Shown here: positions 33,920 through 42,138 of the stretch, in pieces
How positions within the stretch are numbered: the first letter of the stretch is position 1
Layout of the letters: every line of letters begins with the position of its first letter
Assembly (NCBI GenBank): GCA_902493385.1
Contig: CABUPO010000002.1
Coordinates: 266,071 to 330,070, forward strand
Source: an uncultured Lachnospiraceae bacterium
Lineage (GTDB): Bacteria > Bacillota > Clostridia > Lachnospirales > Lachnospiraceae
Direction of reading: 5' to 3'
DNA length: 64,000 nucleotides
Program-made: the position numbers and the translations under genes
The notes under the pieces: model-generated
What the model was told of the DNA's origin: nothing
Seen by the model: the letters and a program-made list of their open reading frames with translations, nothing else
The model's database searches: none

Positions 33920-35131
33920 ATGAGCGAGAAAAGACGGGATAATAAAAACCGTATTTTACGCAACGGAGAGAGCCAACGTAAAGACGGACGTTATATGTAT
34001 AAATATGTGGATAATGCCGGCAATATAAAATATGTGTATAGCTGGAAGCTGGTCAAGACCGATACCGTTCCGCAAGGAGCAAAAGATGATATTCCATTGA
34101 GGGATAAAGTAAAACAGATTCATAAGGATTTGGAAGATAATATTGATTCTTTTGGTGGAGATATGACGTTGTTGGAACTTGTAAAGAAATACATTTCACA
34201 GAAAACGGGTGTAAGGCATAATACAGAAGCAAATTATAATTTCGTAATCAACATCATTAAAAAAGAATCGTTTGGACAGAAAAGAATTGATAAGGTAAAA
34301 TTATCTGACGCAAAGGCTTGGTTGATAAAATTACAGGCTGATGGAAGAGGCTACAGTACCATACATACTGTAAGGGGCGTAGTAAGACCAGCCTTTCAGA
34401 TGGCAGTTGATGATGATTTGATACGAAAAAATCCTTTTGAATTTCAACTTGCAACTGTAGTTGTCAATGACAGCGTAACCAGAGAAGCTATCACACGAAA
34501 GCAGGAAAGAGCATTTTTGGAATTTGTGAAAACTGATAAGCATTTTTCAAAGTATTATGAAGGTATTTTTATTCTATTTAAGACTGGACTTCGTATTTCT
34601 GAATTTGTAGGATTGACGATAGCAGATATAGATTTAGATAAGGGAGTTATCAATGTCAATCATCAATTACAGAGAAAAAGAAATATGGAATACATTATAG
34701 AAGCCACGAAAACGGACAGTGGCACAAGAATGCTTCCCATGACTGAGGAAGTTCAAGAATGTTTTCGTTTTATCATTACTAACAGAAAGAAACCTAAAAA
34801 AGAACCTGTTATTTACGATAAGAACAGAGTTGCTTATAAGGGATTCCTGTATCTTGATAAAAACGAAATGCCAATGGTTGCCCTCCATTGGGAAAAGTAT
34901 TTCCAGCATATATGTGAAAAGTACAACAAGATTTACAAAGAAGAATTACCAAAGATTACACCTCATGTATGCCGACACACTTTTTGTTCTAATATGGCAA
35001 AATCGGGTATGAATCCTAAAACTTTACAGAAGATAATGGGACATTCTGATATAGGAGTTACATTGAATACCTACACACATTTAGATTTTGATGATATTCA
35101 AAAAGAGATGAAAGAGGTGTGTAATCAATGA
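33920..35131 (+). CDS. int: Tn916-type tyrosine integrase of element A
   Basis: Tyrosine recombinase of 403 residues. The N-terminal arm-binding domain (RRDNKNRILRNGESQRKDGR) is the Tn916 Int AP2-like type. A core-binding SAM-like domain spans about 75-165 and the catalytic domain about 185-395. Catalytic residues are visible: R in TGLRISEF, HVCRHTF (H..R), GHSD and Y in LNTYTH. It recombines the element end with the start of the phosphatase gene. GGAAAGGAG precedes the ATG. It is closely related to, but clearly different from, the element B integrase (40746-41945). Confidence 0.93.
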   Translation: MSEKRRDNKNRILRNGESQRKDGRYMYKYVDNAGNIKYVYSWKLVKTDTVPQGAKDDIPLRDKVKQIHKDLEDNIDSFGGDMTLLELVKKYISQKTGVRHNTEANYNFVINIIKKESFGQKRIDKVKLSDAKAWLIKLQADGRGYSTIHTVRGVVRPAFQMAVDDDLIRKNPFEFQLATVVVNDSVTREAITRKQERAFLEFVKTDKHFSKYYEGIFILFKTGLRISEFVGLTIADIDLDKGVINVNHQLQRKRNMEYIIEATKTDSGTRMLPMTEEVQECFRFIITNRKKPKKEPVIYDKNRVAYKGFLYLDKNEMPMVALHWEKYFQHICEKYNKIYKEELPKITPHVCRHTFCSNMAKSGMNPKTLQKIMGHSDIGVTLNTYTHLDFDDIQKEMKEVCNQ

Positions 35132-35294
35132 GTTGTAAAGTTGTAAAATGGGTGTGGTTTTACAACTTATTTTACAACTTTTGCCCATGAAAACATGTGA
35201 ATTTATAAAAAGATATAGAAACTACAAAAAAAATCAAAGTTGTAAAAATCTTTTAAATACAAGGAAAAATGAAGATATAAGGAGTTATGAGAAC

Positions 35295-35325
35295 ATGATA
35301 AAAGTATTATTTGTTTGTCACGGCA
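35295..35325 (+). repeat. attachment site copy 2 (A/B junction)
   Basis: A 31-base copy of the phosphatase start, with two mismatches to copy 1 and three to copy 3, all in the first 24 bases or so. GTTTGTCACGGCA is identical to copy 3. It serves as right end of A and left end of B. Confidence 0.85.
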
Positions 35326-35454
35326 GTATCTTGAAAAGTCCCGAAAAAGCCTGTAAAATCAATGATTTCACGAAGCGGAAGGGCACTTACTACACCACTA
35401 CTATACCATTTTTGAAAGAGCCTTGAAATGACATGAAAATATAGAGATATGATA

Positions 35455-35496
35455 GGCGGCAGCTTCCCAAGAACAAGGAAACTGCCGCTTGCTTTA
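35455..35496 (+). terminator. strong hairpin near left end of element B
   Basis: GCGGCAGCTTCC (35456-35467) pairs with GGAAACTGCCGC (35477-35488, one mismatch), followed by TTGCTTTATG. Terminator-like, and may insulate the element. Confidence 0.65.
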
Positions 35497-35799
35497 TGTT
35501 ATCGAGAGATTATGTCCCTTGTGTTAATGCTCATGTGCGGTAAAGTAACAACTAAGAATTTGATAGATAGCAGCACACTATTCCATTAAAAACCAAGAAA
35601 TGACGACATTCATAGGTAGACGAGTAGCAAAACCAGCCGAGCCAACGGGCGGCAAGATGAACGGGCTGCGCCCGCCGTTGACAGCCCCGCCTGTCTTTAC
35701 TGGTGGGCAATCAAGGGGCGACAGCCAAAGTGCTGCCGCCCCTTACATCATAAAAAGCAACTGTCACCCAGCCACAGCTCTTTATGGGGGAATCCGCCT

Positions 35800-36336
35800 T
35801 TATTTCGTCAAATATGGAACAAATTGTGAAGGAAGCACAGAAAGAGCATATTGTGTCATTGTTTCCGGTGACTCCTGCATTTCTCTTGAAAACCACATCT
35901 GAAGGTGGTTGAAAATTCCGCCTATGTAAAAAGAAACCTTATATTGTTCGTCTATCGGCTTGCTTGTATCAATTTGTGAATGGAAATGTTTTTCCAATAC
36001 GCTTAGAAGTATAAGCGACAATCCCGAATTGTATATGACGAGCATTTGTTTTTTATACTTGAGATAATGCTGAAACATATTTTGGAGATATGATTTTAAG
36101 TCAGTTTTTTGTGACTTAGTTTTTTCGAGATGCTCACGCATGACCGAATCAAAAAAATAAAAGATAATATCTTCTTTTCCATTGAAATGACGATAATATG
36201 TAGAGCGATTAACTCCGGCTTTTGTAACGATTTCTTCGACAGTAATACTTTGAAATTCCTTTTCTGCCATAAGAAGCAACAGACCATCAACAATATAAGA
36301 CTTCATCATTTCGGAAGTAGTAGATTTTCTTCTCAT
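35800..36336 (-). CDS. TetR-family regulator
   Basis: The N-terminal TetR helix-turn-helix (about residues 10-55; FQSITVEEIVTKAGVNRSTYYRHF) is followed by a helical ligand domain of the TetR_C type. The protein has 178 residues. It is encoded divergently from the MATE transporter across about 170 bases, the classic arrangement of a local efflux repressor. The ligand is unknown. It is transcribed toward the left end of element B. Confidence 0.9.
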   Translation of the reverse strand: MRRKSTTSEMMKSYIVDGLLLLMAEKEFQSITVEEIVTKAGVNRSTYYRHFNGKEDIIFYFFDSVMREHLEKTKSQKTDLKSYLQNMFQHYLKYKKQMLVIYNSGLSLILLSVLEKHFHSQIDTSKPIDEQYKVSFYIGGIFNHLQMWFSREMQESPETMTQYALSVLPSQFVPYLTK

Positions 36337-36505
36337 AAAGCGACAAAACCCCCTTGTATGTTGCAGTTAAGACGTAACCTATTGAAAACGCCGCCCAAAC
36401 TACGGTATAATAAAGAAACATTCGTCTCTTTTCATTGTAATGCAATGTGTATAAAAGTCAAGACGGATAATTTAACAATTTTCAATGAAAGGCGGTATAT
36501 GTGGC

Positions 36506-37885
36506 ATGAATGAAAATGCAAATAGTTTTTTGGGGGAAGCGCCTATTGGGAAACTAATGGTAAAATTCGCTATCCCCAGTATTATATCCATGTTGATAGC
36601 TGCGCTATATAACATGGTAGACCAAATCTATATTGGACATGGTATAGGTTATTTGGGAAATAGCGCAACTTCTGTTGTCTATCCATTAACAGTAATCGCT
36701 CTTGCGATTGCTTTACTATTTGGAAGCGGCTGCGGGGCGTATTTCAGTATCTGCCAGGGAAAGAAAGAATACGAAAAAGCGTGCAAAGCAGTAGGCAATG
36801 CTTCTTTAATGACGCTGATATGTTCCCTTGTTTTAGTCGCTGCTTACTGCATATTTCAGCAACAATTTTTAAACCTGTTCGGGGCAACAGAAAATAATGT
36901 GGGATATGCAACGGAATATTTCAGTTATTTGATAATCGGCATACCGTTTTATATGCTTTCCAATATGCTGAATATCATTATACGCGCAGACGGAAGCCCA
37001 AAGCTGGCTATGGGAATCAACTGTATCGGCTGCGTTCTGAATATTATCCTTGACCCGGTTGCAATTTTTGTGCTTGACTGGGGCATGATGGGAGCTGCCG
37101 TTGCAACCGTATTCGGTCAGACCGTTTCTGGGGTTCTGTCTATTGTTTACCTGTTTCATACCAAGAGTTTCCGGCTGAATAAGCACAGTTTTAAACTGGA
37201 ATGGAAAACTCTCAAAAATGTTATGACATTGGGGATTAGCAGCTTTTTTACACAGGTGACGATTGTGATTGTAACCGCTGTCTTGAACAATGCTCTTGTT
37301 AAATATGGGGCGCAATCAAAATATGGGGCAGACATACCGCTTACAGTAATCGGTATCGTGATGAAAATCTTTTCTGTCGTTTCCGGTATCTGCATTGGGC
37401 TTACCATTGGTATACAGCCAATCACAAGCTATAACTATGGTGCTGGAAACATGGGGCGTGTGAAAGAATTGTTTAAAAAAATGCTGCTTTCCGAGTTTTG
37501 CATTGGTGCGGTTGCACTGATTGCTTTCGAGGCTTTCCCAGCGCAGATTGTCAGCATATTCGGAAGCGGCGACGCTTTATATATGGAGTTTGCCACACTA
37601 ACCATGCGTATCTATTTGAGCGGCATTGTGTTTACCTGTATTCAAAAGGGCTGCGGTTCTTTTATGCAGGCAGTCGGAAAACCTCTTTTTTCTGCTACAA
37701 TGTCGTTGGTTCGTGAAGTTGTCCACATTGTGCTGATATTGGTACTTCCTGTTCACTTTGGCGTTATGGGGATTTTGTATTCCGCTCCAATTTGTGATAT
37801 TGTAGCGATTATTGTGACTGGAATATTGACAGTACGGCTAATCCGGCATTTAAATGTAAAAGAGGAAACGGCACTTTCAGAATAA
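36506..37885 (+). CDS. MATE-family efflux transporter
   Basis: Multidrug and toxin extrusion protein of about 459 residues with 12 predicted membrane segments. Family wording is visible in IGKLMVKFAIPSIISMLIAALYN..VDQIYIGHGIG, in parts, GSGCGAYFSICQGK, and GIQPITSYNYGAG in the second half. It exports cationic compounds with Na+ or H+ exchange. ATG 36506 gives the usual MNENANSFLGEAPIGKL start; an in-frame ATG 36485 is an alternative. It is divergent from tetR and is followed 25 bases later by the cytidylate-kinase-like gene. Confidence 0.93.
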   Translation: MNENANSFLGEAPIGKLMVKFAIPSIISMLIAALYNMVDQIYIGHGIGYLGNSATSVVYPLTVIALAIALLFGSGCGAYFSICQGKKEYEKACKAVGNASLMTLICSLVLVAAYCIFQQQFLNLFGATENNVGYATEYFSYLIIGIPFYMLSNMLNIIIRADGSPKLAMGINCIGCVLNIILDPVAIFVLDWGMMGAAVATVFGQTVSGVLSIVYLFHTKSFRLNKHSFKLEWKTLKNVMTLGISSFFTQVTIVIVTAVLNNALVKYGAQSKYGADIPLTVIGIVMKIFSVVSGICIGLTIGIQPITSYNYGAGNMGRVKELFKKMLLSEFCIGAVALIAFEAFPAQIVSIFGSGDALYMEFATLTMRIYLSGIVFTCIQKGCGSFMQAVGKPLFSATMSLVREVVHIVLILVLPVHFGVMGILYSAPICDIVAIIVTGILTVRLIRHLNVKEETALSE

Positions 37886-37910
37886 CGGGCAGAAAATGGA
37901 GGGTAATCAA

Positions 37911-38498
37911 ATGGACAAACGGATTATAACAATTAGCCGTGAATTTGGCAGCGGCGGCAGAACAATCGGAAAGAAAACAGCAGAGCGGTTAGGAATCCCT
38001 TGCTATGATAATGAACTGATACAAAAGATTGCAGAAAAAAGCGGGTTCGCCAGTGACTACATAAAGGAAGCTGGTGAATATGCTCCGGGGGGATGGCTTG
38101 CGTCCGCTTTCTCTCCAAGAACCATCACACCGGCAAACCAAGACCAACTCTGGGTAATTCAGCAGAATATTATTCTTGAATTAGCAGAAAAAGAAGATTG
38201 CGTTATCGTTGGCAGATGTGCAGATTATATTTTGCGTGAAAAAGAAAATTGTCTGAAAGTATTTATTCACGCCAGTATGGAAAAAAGAGCGGAACGGATT
38301 GTGCGGGAATATGGCGAACGGGAACAATCGCCCGAACAACGTCTGAAAGACAAAGACAAAAGGCGAGCCACTTATTATCGCTTTTATACGGATATGAAGT
38401 GGGGACAGGCACAGAACTATCATATTGCTTTGGATAGTGGAGCGTTAGGAATTGAAAAATGTGTTGAGCTGCTTGCCGAATTATATAAAAGTAGTTAA
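37911..38498 (+). CDS. cytidylate kinase-like family protein
   Basis: P-loop kinase of the Cytidylate_kin2 family (about 195 residues). The N-terminal RIITISREFGSGGRTIGKK carries the P-loop, VIVGRCADYIL is the central strand and helix, and DKRRATYYRFYTDMKWG is the lid and substrate region. It is distinct from housekeeping Cmk. These proteins often accompany efflux pumps in Firmicutes; the substrate is unproven. ATG 37911 follows GGAGGG; ATG 37896 lies before that site. Probably co-transcribed with the MATE gene. Confidence 0.85.
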   Translation: MDKRIITISREFGSGGRTIGKKTAERLGIPCYDNELIQKIAEKSGFASDYIKEAGEYAPGGWLASAFSPRTITPANQDQLWVIQQNIILELAEKEDCVIVGRCADYILREKENCLKVFIHASMEKRAERIVREYGEREQSPEQRLKDKDKRRATYYRFYTDMKWGQAQNYHIALDSGALGIEKCVELLAELYKSS

Positions 38499-38574
38499 GT
38501 ACAGTGCAGACATATTTCAAGAATAAAATAGCTGTCATAAGCACAGCCCTTTATGGAGGAAAGGGGGAATTTCC

Positions 38575-39021
38575 ATGACCTGTACAGAAGAATACAAGGA
38601 GCATATCGTTTACACATTCCATGCCTTTTGTAGAGTTGTTATCCGCAACGCCATGTATACGGCGGTACGGACGAGGAACAGGAAATACAAAAGAGAAATA
38701 TCCCTTGACTACCTCACAGACGAGAAACACTACCCATTCGGCACAAAAGATGAATATTTCAAAGCGCCGGAGCCGGAGGAAGAATACCTGTTGACGATAT
38801 GCGGCGATACTGTCGTTTTCGGCAACGCCCCGCTTGTCGAAGCCCTCTCCCGCCTGTCCGAACAGGAGCGGGAAATGCTGTACCTGTCCTTTTTCAAGCG
38901 CATACCGCAGCATGAAATCGCCAGACGCTACCAGTGCTGCCGCAGCACAGCGGGCTACCATATCCGAAAAGCCATAGGGCGACTTTACGAGGAAATGGAG
39001 GGCATGGCGCATGAGGAATAG
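38575..39021 (+). CDS. Tn916-type sigma-70-like factor (element B)
   Basis: The protein has 148 residues, with sigma region 4 at the C-terminus (LSRLSEQEREMLYLSFF, then PQHEIARRYQCCRSTAGYHIRKAIGRL). It matches the Orf7-like factors of Tn916/Tn1549 elements, with a counterpart at 14520-14945. AAAGGGGGAA precedes the ATG. The stop overlaps the next gene's start by 11 bases. It is GC-richer than the flanking chromosome, as is the region to 40300. Confidence 0.87.
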   Translation: MTCTEEYKEHIVYTFHAFCRVVIRNAMYTAVRTRNRKYKREISLDYLTDEKHYPFGTKDEYFKAPEPEEEYLLTICGDTVVFGNAPLVEALSRLSEQEREMLYLSFFKRIPQHEIARRYQCCRSTAGYHIRKAIGRLYEEMEGMAHEE

Positions 39022-39214
39022 CAGGCTTCTCCCCTATGAAACAATCATACAGGCAATCAGTGGCGAGCCGGAAGCGGTAAACCTTGTATTGCAGCATTAC
39101 AGGGGCTACATACGGTACGCTGCCCGGATAAGCGGGCAGGCAGACCGGGACGCAGAGGACTACATCACGGAAACGCTTCTGAAAGCGTTGTTTAAGTTCC
39201 GGCTGGACAAGTAG
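39011..39214 (+). CDS. Orf8-like helix-turn-helix protein (element B)
   Basis: A 67-residue protein (LLPYETIIQAISGEPEAVNL, then DAEDYITETLLKALFKFRLD) of the small helix-turn-helix family that follows the sigma-like factor in Tn916-type elements. It overlaps the sigma gene at the start. Its stop is directly followed by a truncated replication gene. Confidence 0.82.
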   Translation: MRNSRLLPYETIIQAISGEPEAVNLVLQHYRGYIRYAARISGQADRDAEDYITETLLKALFKFRLDK

Positions 39215-39471
39215 CCGCCCCATCATTTACAACTGAATACCAGAATATTTTCCTGTCAGAAACAGAGTATGCCAGCTTACAGGCAGCATACCCGGACAGG
39301 CTGGAACGTCTGATTGAGGAAATGAGCGGCTATGTCGCCGCCAGCGGGAAAACCTACCAGAACTATGCCGCCGCTTTGCACAGGTGGGCGAAAAAAGAGA
39401 AAGCAGACAAAAAGGGAGCCTTGAAAAAGGGAATCCCCGACTATTCGTTCAAGGAGGGCGAGAGTTTATGA
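39211..39471 (+). pseudogene. replication protein C-terminal remnant
   Basis: A frame without a start (FTTEYQNIFLSETEYASLQA, then YVAASGKTYQNYAAALHRWAKK and YSFKEGESL) ends in TGA at 39469-39471. It overlaps the DnaC-like ATG (TTATGA). The wording is that of the C-terminal part of phage or element replisome-organiser proteins, normally encoded directly before a DnaC-like loader. The N-terminal DNA-binding part is deleted. Confidence 0.65.
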
Positions 39472-40321
39472 AGAATGATTTTGATAATGCGATTTTGAAC
39501 ATGGTACAGACCACACCGCAGCCGGAGGACTTCACCGGGGAGGACGGGCTTTTATACTGCGGGAAGTGCCGCAAGCCGAAAGAGAGATATTTCCCGGAGG
39601 GCAGGCAGCTTTTCGGGCGTGACCGCCACCCGGCAGAGTGCGACTGCCAGCGGGCAGAGCGTGAAAGACGGGAAGCCGCCGAGAAGCAGCGCAGCCACCT
39701 TGAAACCGTTGAACGGCTGAAACGGCAGGGCTTTACCGACCCGGCTATGCGGGAATGGACGTTTGCAAACGACAACGGGAAATGCCCGCAGATGAAGAAC
39801 GCCGCCGGGTATGTGGAGCGTTGGGAGGAAGTGCAGACCGGGAACTATGGATTGATTTTGTGGGGCAAGGTAGGCACAGGCAAGAGTTATTTCGCCGGGT
39901 GTATCGCTAACGCCCTCATGGAGAAAGAAATCCCCGTCTGCATGACGAACTTTGCGCTGATACTCAATGACCTTGCCGCCAGCTTCAAGGGCAGGAACGA
40001 GTATATAGCCCGCCTTTGCAGCTTCCCGCTTCTCATTCTTGACGATTTTGGAATGGAGCGGGGACGGAATACGGCTTAGAGCAGGTCTACAACGTGATTG
40101 ACAGCCGATACCGCAGCAACAAGCCGCTGATCGTGACGACTAACCTCACGCTGGAGGAATTGCAGAACCCGGAGGACACCGCCCACGCCCGGATTTATGA
40201 CCGCTTGATTGAAATGTGTTCCCCTATCTGCTTTACCGGGGAGAATTTCAGAAAAGCCGCCGCGCAGGAGAAAATAAAACGTCTGAAAACGCTGTTTGCC
40301 GGAAAGGAGATTTGCCTATGA
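39468..40321 (+). pseudogene. DnaC-like helicase loader, frameshifted
   Basis: The frame from ATG 39468 encodes an N-terminal zinc-binding segment (YCGKCRKPKERYFP.., CDCQRAE), Walker A WGKVGTGKSYFAGC and Walker B LLILDDFGMERG, then stops at 40077-40079. Homology continues in the next frame to 40321 (EQVYNVIDSRYRSNKPLIVTTNLTLEELQ, in parts). The break falls in the G run of GAGCGGGGACGG near 40053-40060; one extra G would restore ERGTEYGLEQ. It is either a true mutation or a sequencing or assembly error. The gene would load helicase at the element origin. Confidence 0.82.
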
Positions 40322-40512
40322 AAGAAGTCCCGATTTGGGAAAAGAGCAATTTGAGTTTGGAAGAAGCTGTGGCATACTCTGGAATCGGTATCAATAAATT
40401 GCGTGACCTTACCAGCGATAAGAATTGCCGCTTTGTCTTGTGGGTAGGAAACAGGCGATTGATTAAACGTCGCTTGTTTGACAAGTATATTGAGCAGGAA
40501 TTTTCGATTTGA
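40318..40512 (+). CDS. xis: excisionase of element B
   Basis: A 64-residue winged-helix excisionase (MKEVPIWEKSNLSLEEAVAY, then GINKLRDL and VGNRRLIKRRLFDKYIEQ), the full-length Tn916 Xis type. ATG 40318 overlaps the end of the DnaC-like frame. It precedes int by 233 bases, a longer gap than in element A, with a nested hairpin in between. Confidence 0.88.
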   Translation: MKEVPIWEKSNLSLEEAVAYSGIGINKLRDLTSDKNCRFVLWVGNRRLIKRRLFDKYIEQEFSI

Positions 40513-40573
40513 TAGTTCATTATCCGGGGAACCTCACAGCCTGCGGCTGCTCGGTCACGGGCTGTCGCCCTAA

Positions 40574-40637
40574 CGAATGATACCGTCTTATGTCTGCTTG
40601 AGAGTGAACTCTCAGCAGACAACAACGCTATCATTCG
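40574..40637 (+). other. nested double hairpin between xis and int
   Basis: The outer stem CGAATGATA/TATCATTCG (40574-40582 with 40629-40637, perfect) encloses an inner stem GTCTGCTTGAGAG/CTCTCAGCAGAC (40592-40604 with 40609-40620, one bulge). It is followed 46 bases later by an int promoter-like region (TTGGTA..TACAAT near 40684-40705). It could be a regulatory RNA structure or an integrase/Xis-related site. Confidence 0.5.
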
Positions 40638-40745
40638 CCCCGGCTCGTAGTTTTCGTGTAATTTTGTGGTGTGAAAATAGCCTTTGGTATGGTACAATGG
40701 GTGTGTCAAATCAAGGCTCTTTCCACTACGGAAAGGAGTTTGACA

Positions 40746-41945
40746 ATGTCCGAAAAGCGCAAAGACAATAAAGGAAGAATCCTGTGGACAGGAGAGAGCC
40801 AGAGAAAAGACCTGATTTATCAATATCGGTACACGGATATTCATGGAAAACGGCAGACCATTTATTCCTCTGATTTAAAAGATTTGCGGGAGAAAGAGAA
40901 AATAATCCAGAAGCAGCTTGACGAGGGGATTGATTATGCCGCCGGAGCAATTACCGTGATTGCCCTTTTGGAGCGTTATATCAGTTTGAAACAGGGCGTG
41001 CGTTATAATACAAAAGTCGGTTACAATTTTGTGCTGAATCTGATAAAGAAAGAGGATTTCGGCTACCGGCAGATACGGGATATTAAAGTATCGGACGCAC
41101 AGAAGTGGATTATGAAGCTGCACAGTGACGGGAAAGGTTACAGCACCATTACCAGTGTACGGGGCGTTGTCAAACCCGCCTTTCAAATGGCATACAATGA
41201 GGACATTATACGCAGGAATCCCTTTGACTTTAAGCTGGTAGACGTTGTACCCAACGATTCACAGAAGCGGATTGCCTTGACCGAGGAACAGCAGAAAATC
41301 TGGATGAACTTTATCCGGGAGGACAAGACTTATACCAAGTATTATGATGAATTTGTCGTGCTGTTGGGAACGGGTATGCGTGTCAGTGAATTTTGCGGAT
41401 TGACAAAGAGCGATTTGGATTTTAAAAACCGGAGAATCCGGGTAGACCACCAGCTTGTCCGGGAGCGGGGCGGGAAATATTACGTTGAGAAAACCAAGAC
41501 GGAATGTGGCTGCCGATTTATCCCTATGACGGAGGACGTTTATCAAAGTATGAAAAATATCCTTACCAGACGCAAGAAAGTAAAGACGGAAATCATTGTA
41601 GACGGATATAGCGGCTTTCTTCTGCTGGATAAGGACGACAAGCCGAAAGTAGCTTTGCATATCGAGAATGAAATGCGCTGGGCTATGAAGAAGTACAGAA
41701 AGCTGTACCCGGATAAGCCGCTGCCGCACATCACGCCCCATGTGTTCCGTCATACGTTCTGTACCAATATGGCAAACGCCGGAATGGACATTAAGAATTT
41801 GCAGTATATCATGGGTCATTCTGATGTGGGCGTTACTTTGAACGTCTACACTCATTCCAGCTTTGACTGGGCTGCGGAGCAGATGACGAAAATCATAGAC
41901 TTTAAGGACGACAATGTATCGGAAAAACGGAGAAAATCAGGTTGA
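40746..41945 (+). CDS. int: Tn916-type tyrosine integrase of element B
   Basis: Tyrosine recombinase of about 399 residues. The N-terminal arm-binding segment (KRKDNKGRILWTGESQRKD), core-binding domain (about 75-160) and catalytic domain are all present. Catalytic residues are R in TGMRVSEF, HVFRHTFC, GHSD and Y in LNVYTH. GGAAAGGAG before ATG 40746 sets the start. It ends 162 bases before the intact phosphatase gene, its target. It shares the target with the element A integrase, while the arm sites beside the two genes differ. Confidence 0.93.
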   Translation: MSEKRKDNKGRILWTGESQRKDLIYQYRYTDIHGKRQTIYSSDLKDLREKEKIIQKQLDEGIDYAAGAITVIALLERYISLKQGVRYNTKVGYNFVLNLIKKEDFGYRQIRDIKVSDAQKWIMKLHSDGKGYSTITSVRGVVKPAFQMAYNEDIIRRNPFDFKLVDVVPNDSQKRIALTEEQQKIWMNFIREDKTYTKYYDEFVVLLGTGMRVSEFCGLTKSDLDFKNRRIRVDHQLVRERGGKYYVEKTKTECGCRFIPMTEDVYQSMKNILTRRKKVKTEIIVDGYSGFLLLDKDDKPKVALHIENEMRWAMKKYRKLYPDKPLPHITPHVFRHTFCTNMANAGMDIKNLQYIMGHSDVGVTLNVYTHSSFDWAAEQMTKIIDFKDDNVSEKRRKSG

Positions 41946-42107
41946 AAATGCACTAAGTTACTACACCACTTACTACACCATTTGCCCGTGAATTTGCGTA
42001 GATTTACATAGAATTACGTGAGTTCGGGGCGAAAATCAAAAATGAAGAAAAGTGCCGGAAAGCCTGAAATATCAAGGTTTAAAGGCTTATGAGAGGATAT
42101 ATTCAAG

Positions 42108-42138
42108 ATGATAAAAATACTTTTTGTTTGTCACGGCA
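42108..42138 (+). repeat. attachment site copy 3 (right end of element B)
   Basis: The first 31 bases of the intact phosphatase gene, including the start codon and part of the P-loop codons. It shares GTTTGTCACGGCA with copy 2. Insertion here leaves a complete gene but replaces its native promoter with element DNA. Confidence 0.85.

Larger units (their letters stand above)
25940..35294. mobile_element. integrative element A carrying an R-M system
   Basis: Bounded by phosphatase-start copies at 25940 and 35295. Just inside the two ends lies the same repeat pair: TTTTACAAC-N2-TTTTACAAC at 26032-26051 and TTTTACAAC-N3-TTTTACAAC at 35158-35178, both followed by TTTT. These look like integrase arm sites. 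The contents are R-M genes, an IS200 remnant, an XRE regulator, a Rep_trans replication protein, xis and int. No conjugation genes are present, so it is at best mobilisable. Confidence 0.82.
35132..35799. other. junction of elements A and B, no intact gene
   Basis: Contents: the right arm repeats of element A (35158-35178) with inverted copies GTTGTAAA at 35132-35148; attachment copy 2 (35295-35325), which starts a dead 43-codon phosphatase frame (MIKVLFVCHGSILKSPEKAC); the left arm repeats of element B (35387-35408); a strong terminator (35455-35496); and a GC-rich, hairpin-prone stretch at 35630-35750 typical of Tn1549-like elements, in which I see no gene. Confidence 0.6.
35295..42107. mobile_element. 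integrative element B carrying a MATE pump
   Basis: Bounded by attachment copies at 35295 and 42108. Just inside both ends is a second, different repeat pair: TTACTACACCA plus CTACTATACCA at 35387-35408, and TTACTACACCA plus CTTACTACACCA at 41958-41980. These are integrase B arm sites. Contents: tetR, MATE, a cytidylate-kinase-like gene, sigma/HTH genes, a replication remnant, a DnaC-like gene (frameshifted), xis and int. No relaxase is seen, so B is probably immobile or dependent on helpers. Confidence 0.82.

Noticed and set aside
35600..35902. 100-codon plus-strand frame overlapping the end of tetR
   Set aside because: It runs through GC-rich structured DNA and antisense to the tetR end; no family resemblance and no ribosome binding site.
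39384..39467. upstream extension of the DnaC-like gene
   Set aside because: The bases are better read in another frame as the end of the replication-protein remnant; ATG 39468 overlaps its stop in the usual coupled manner.
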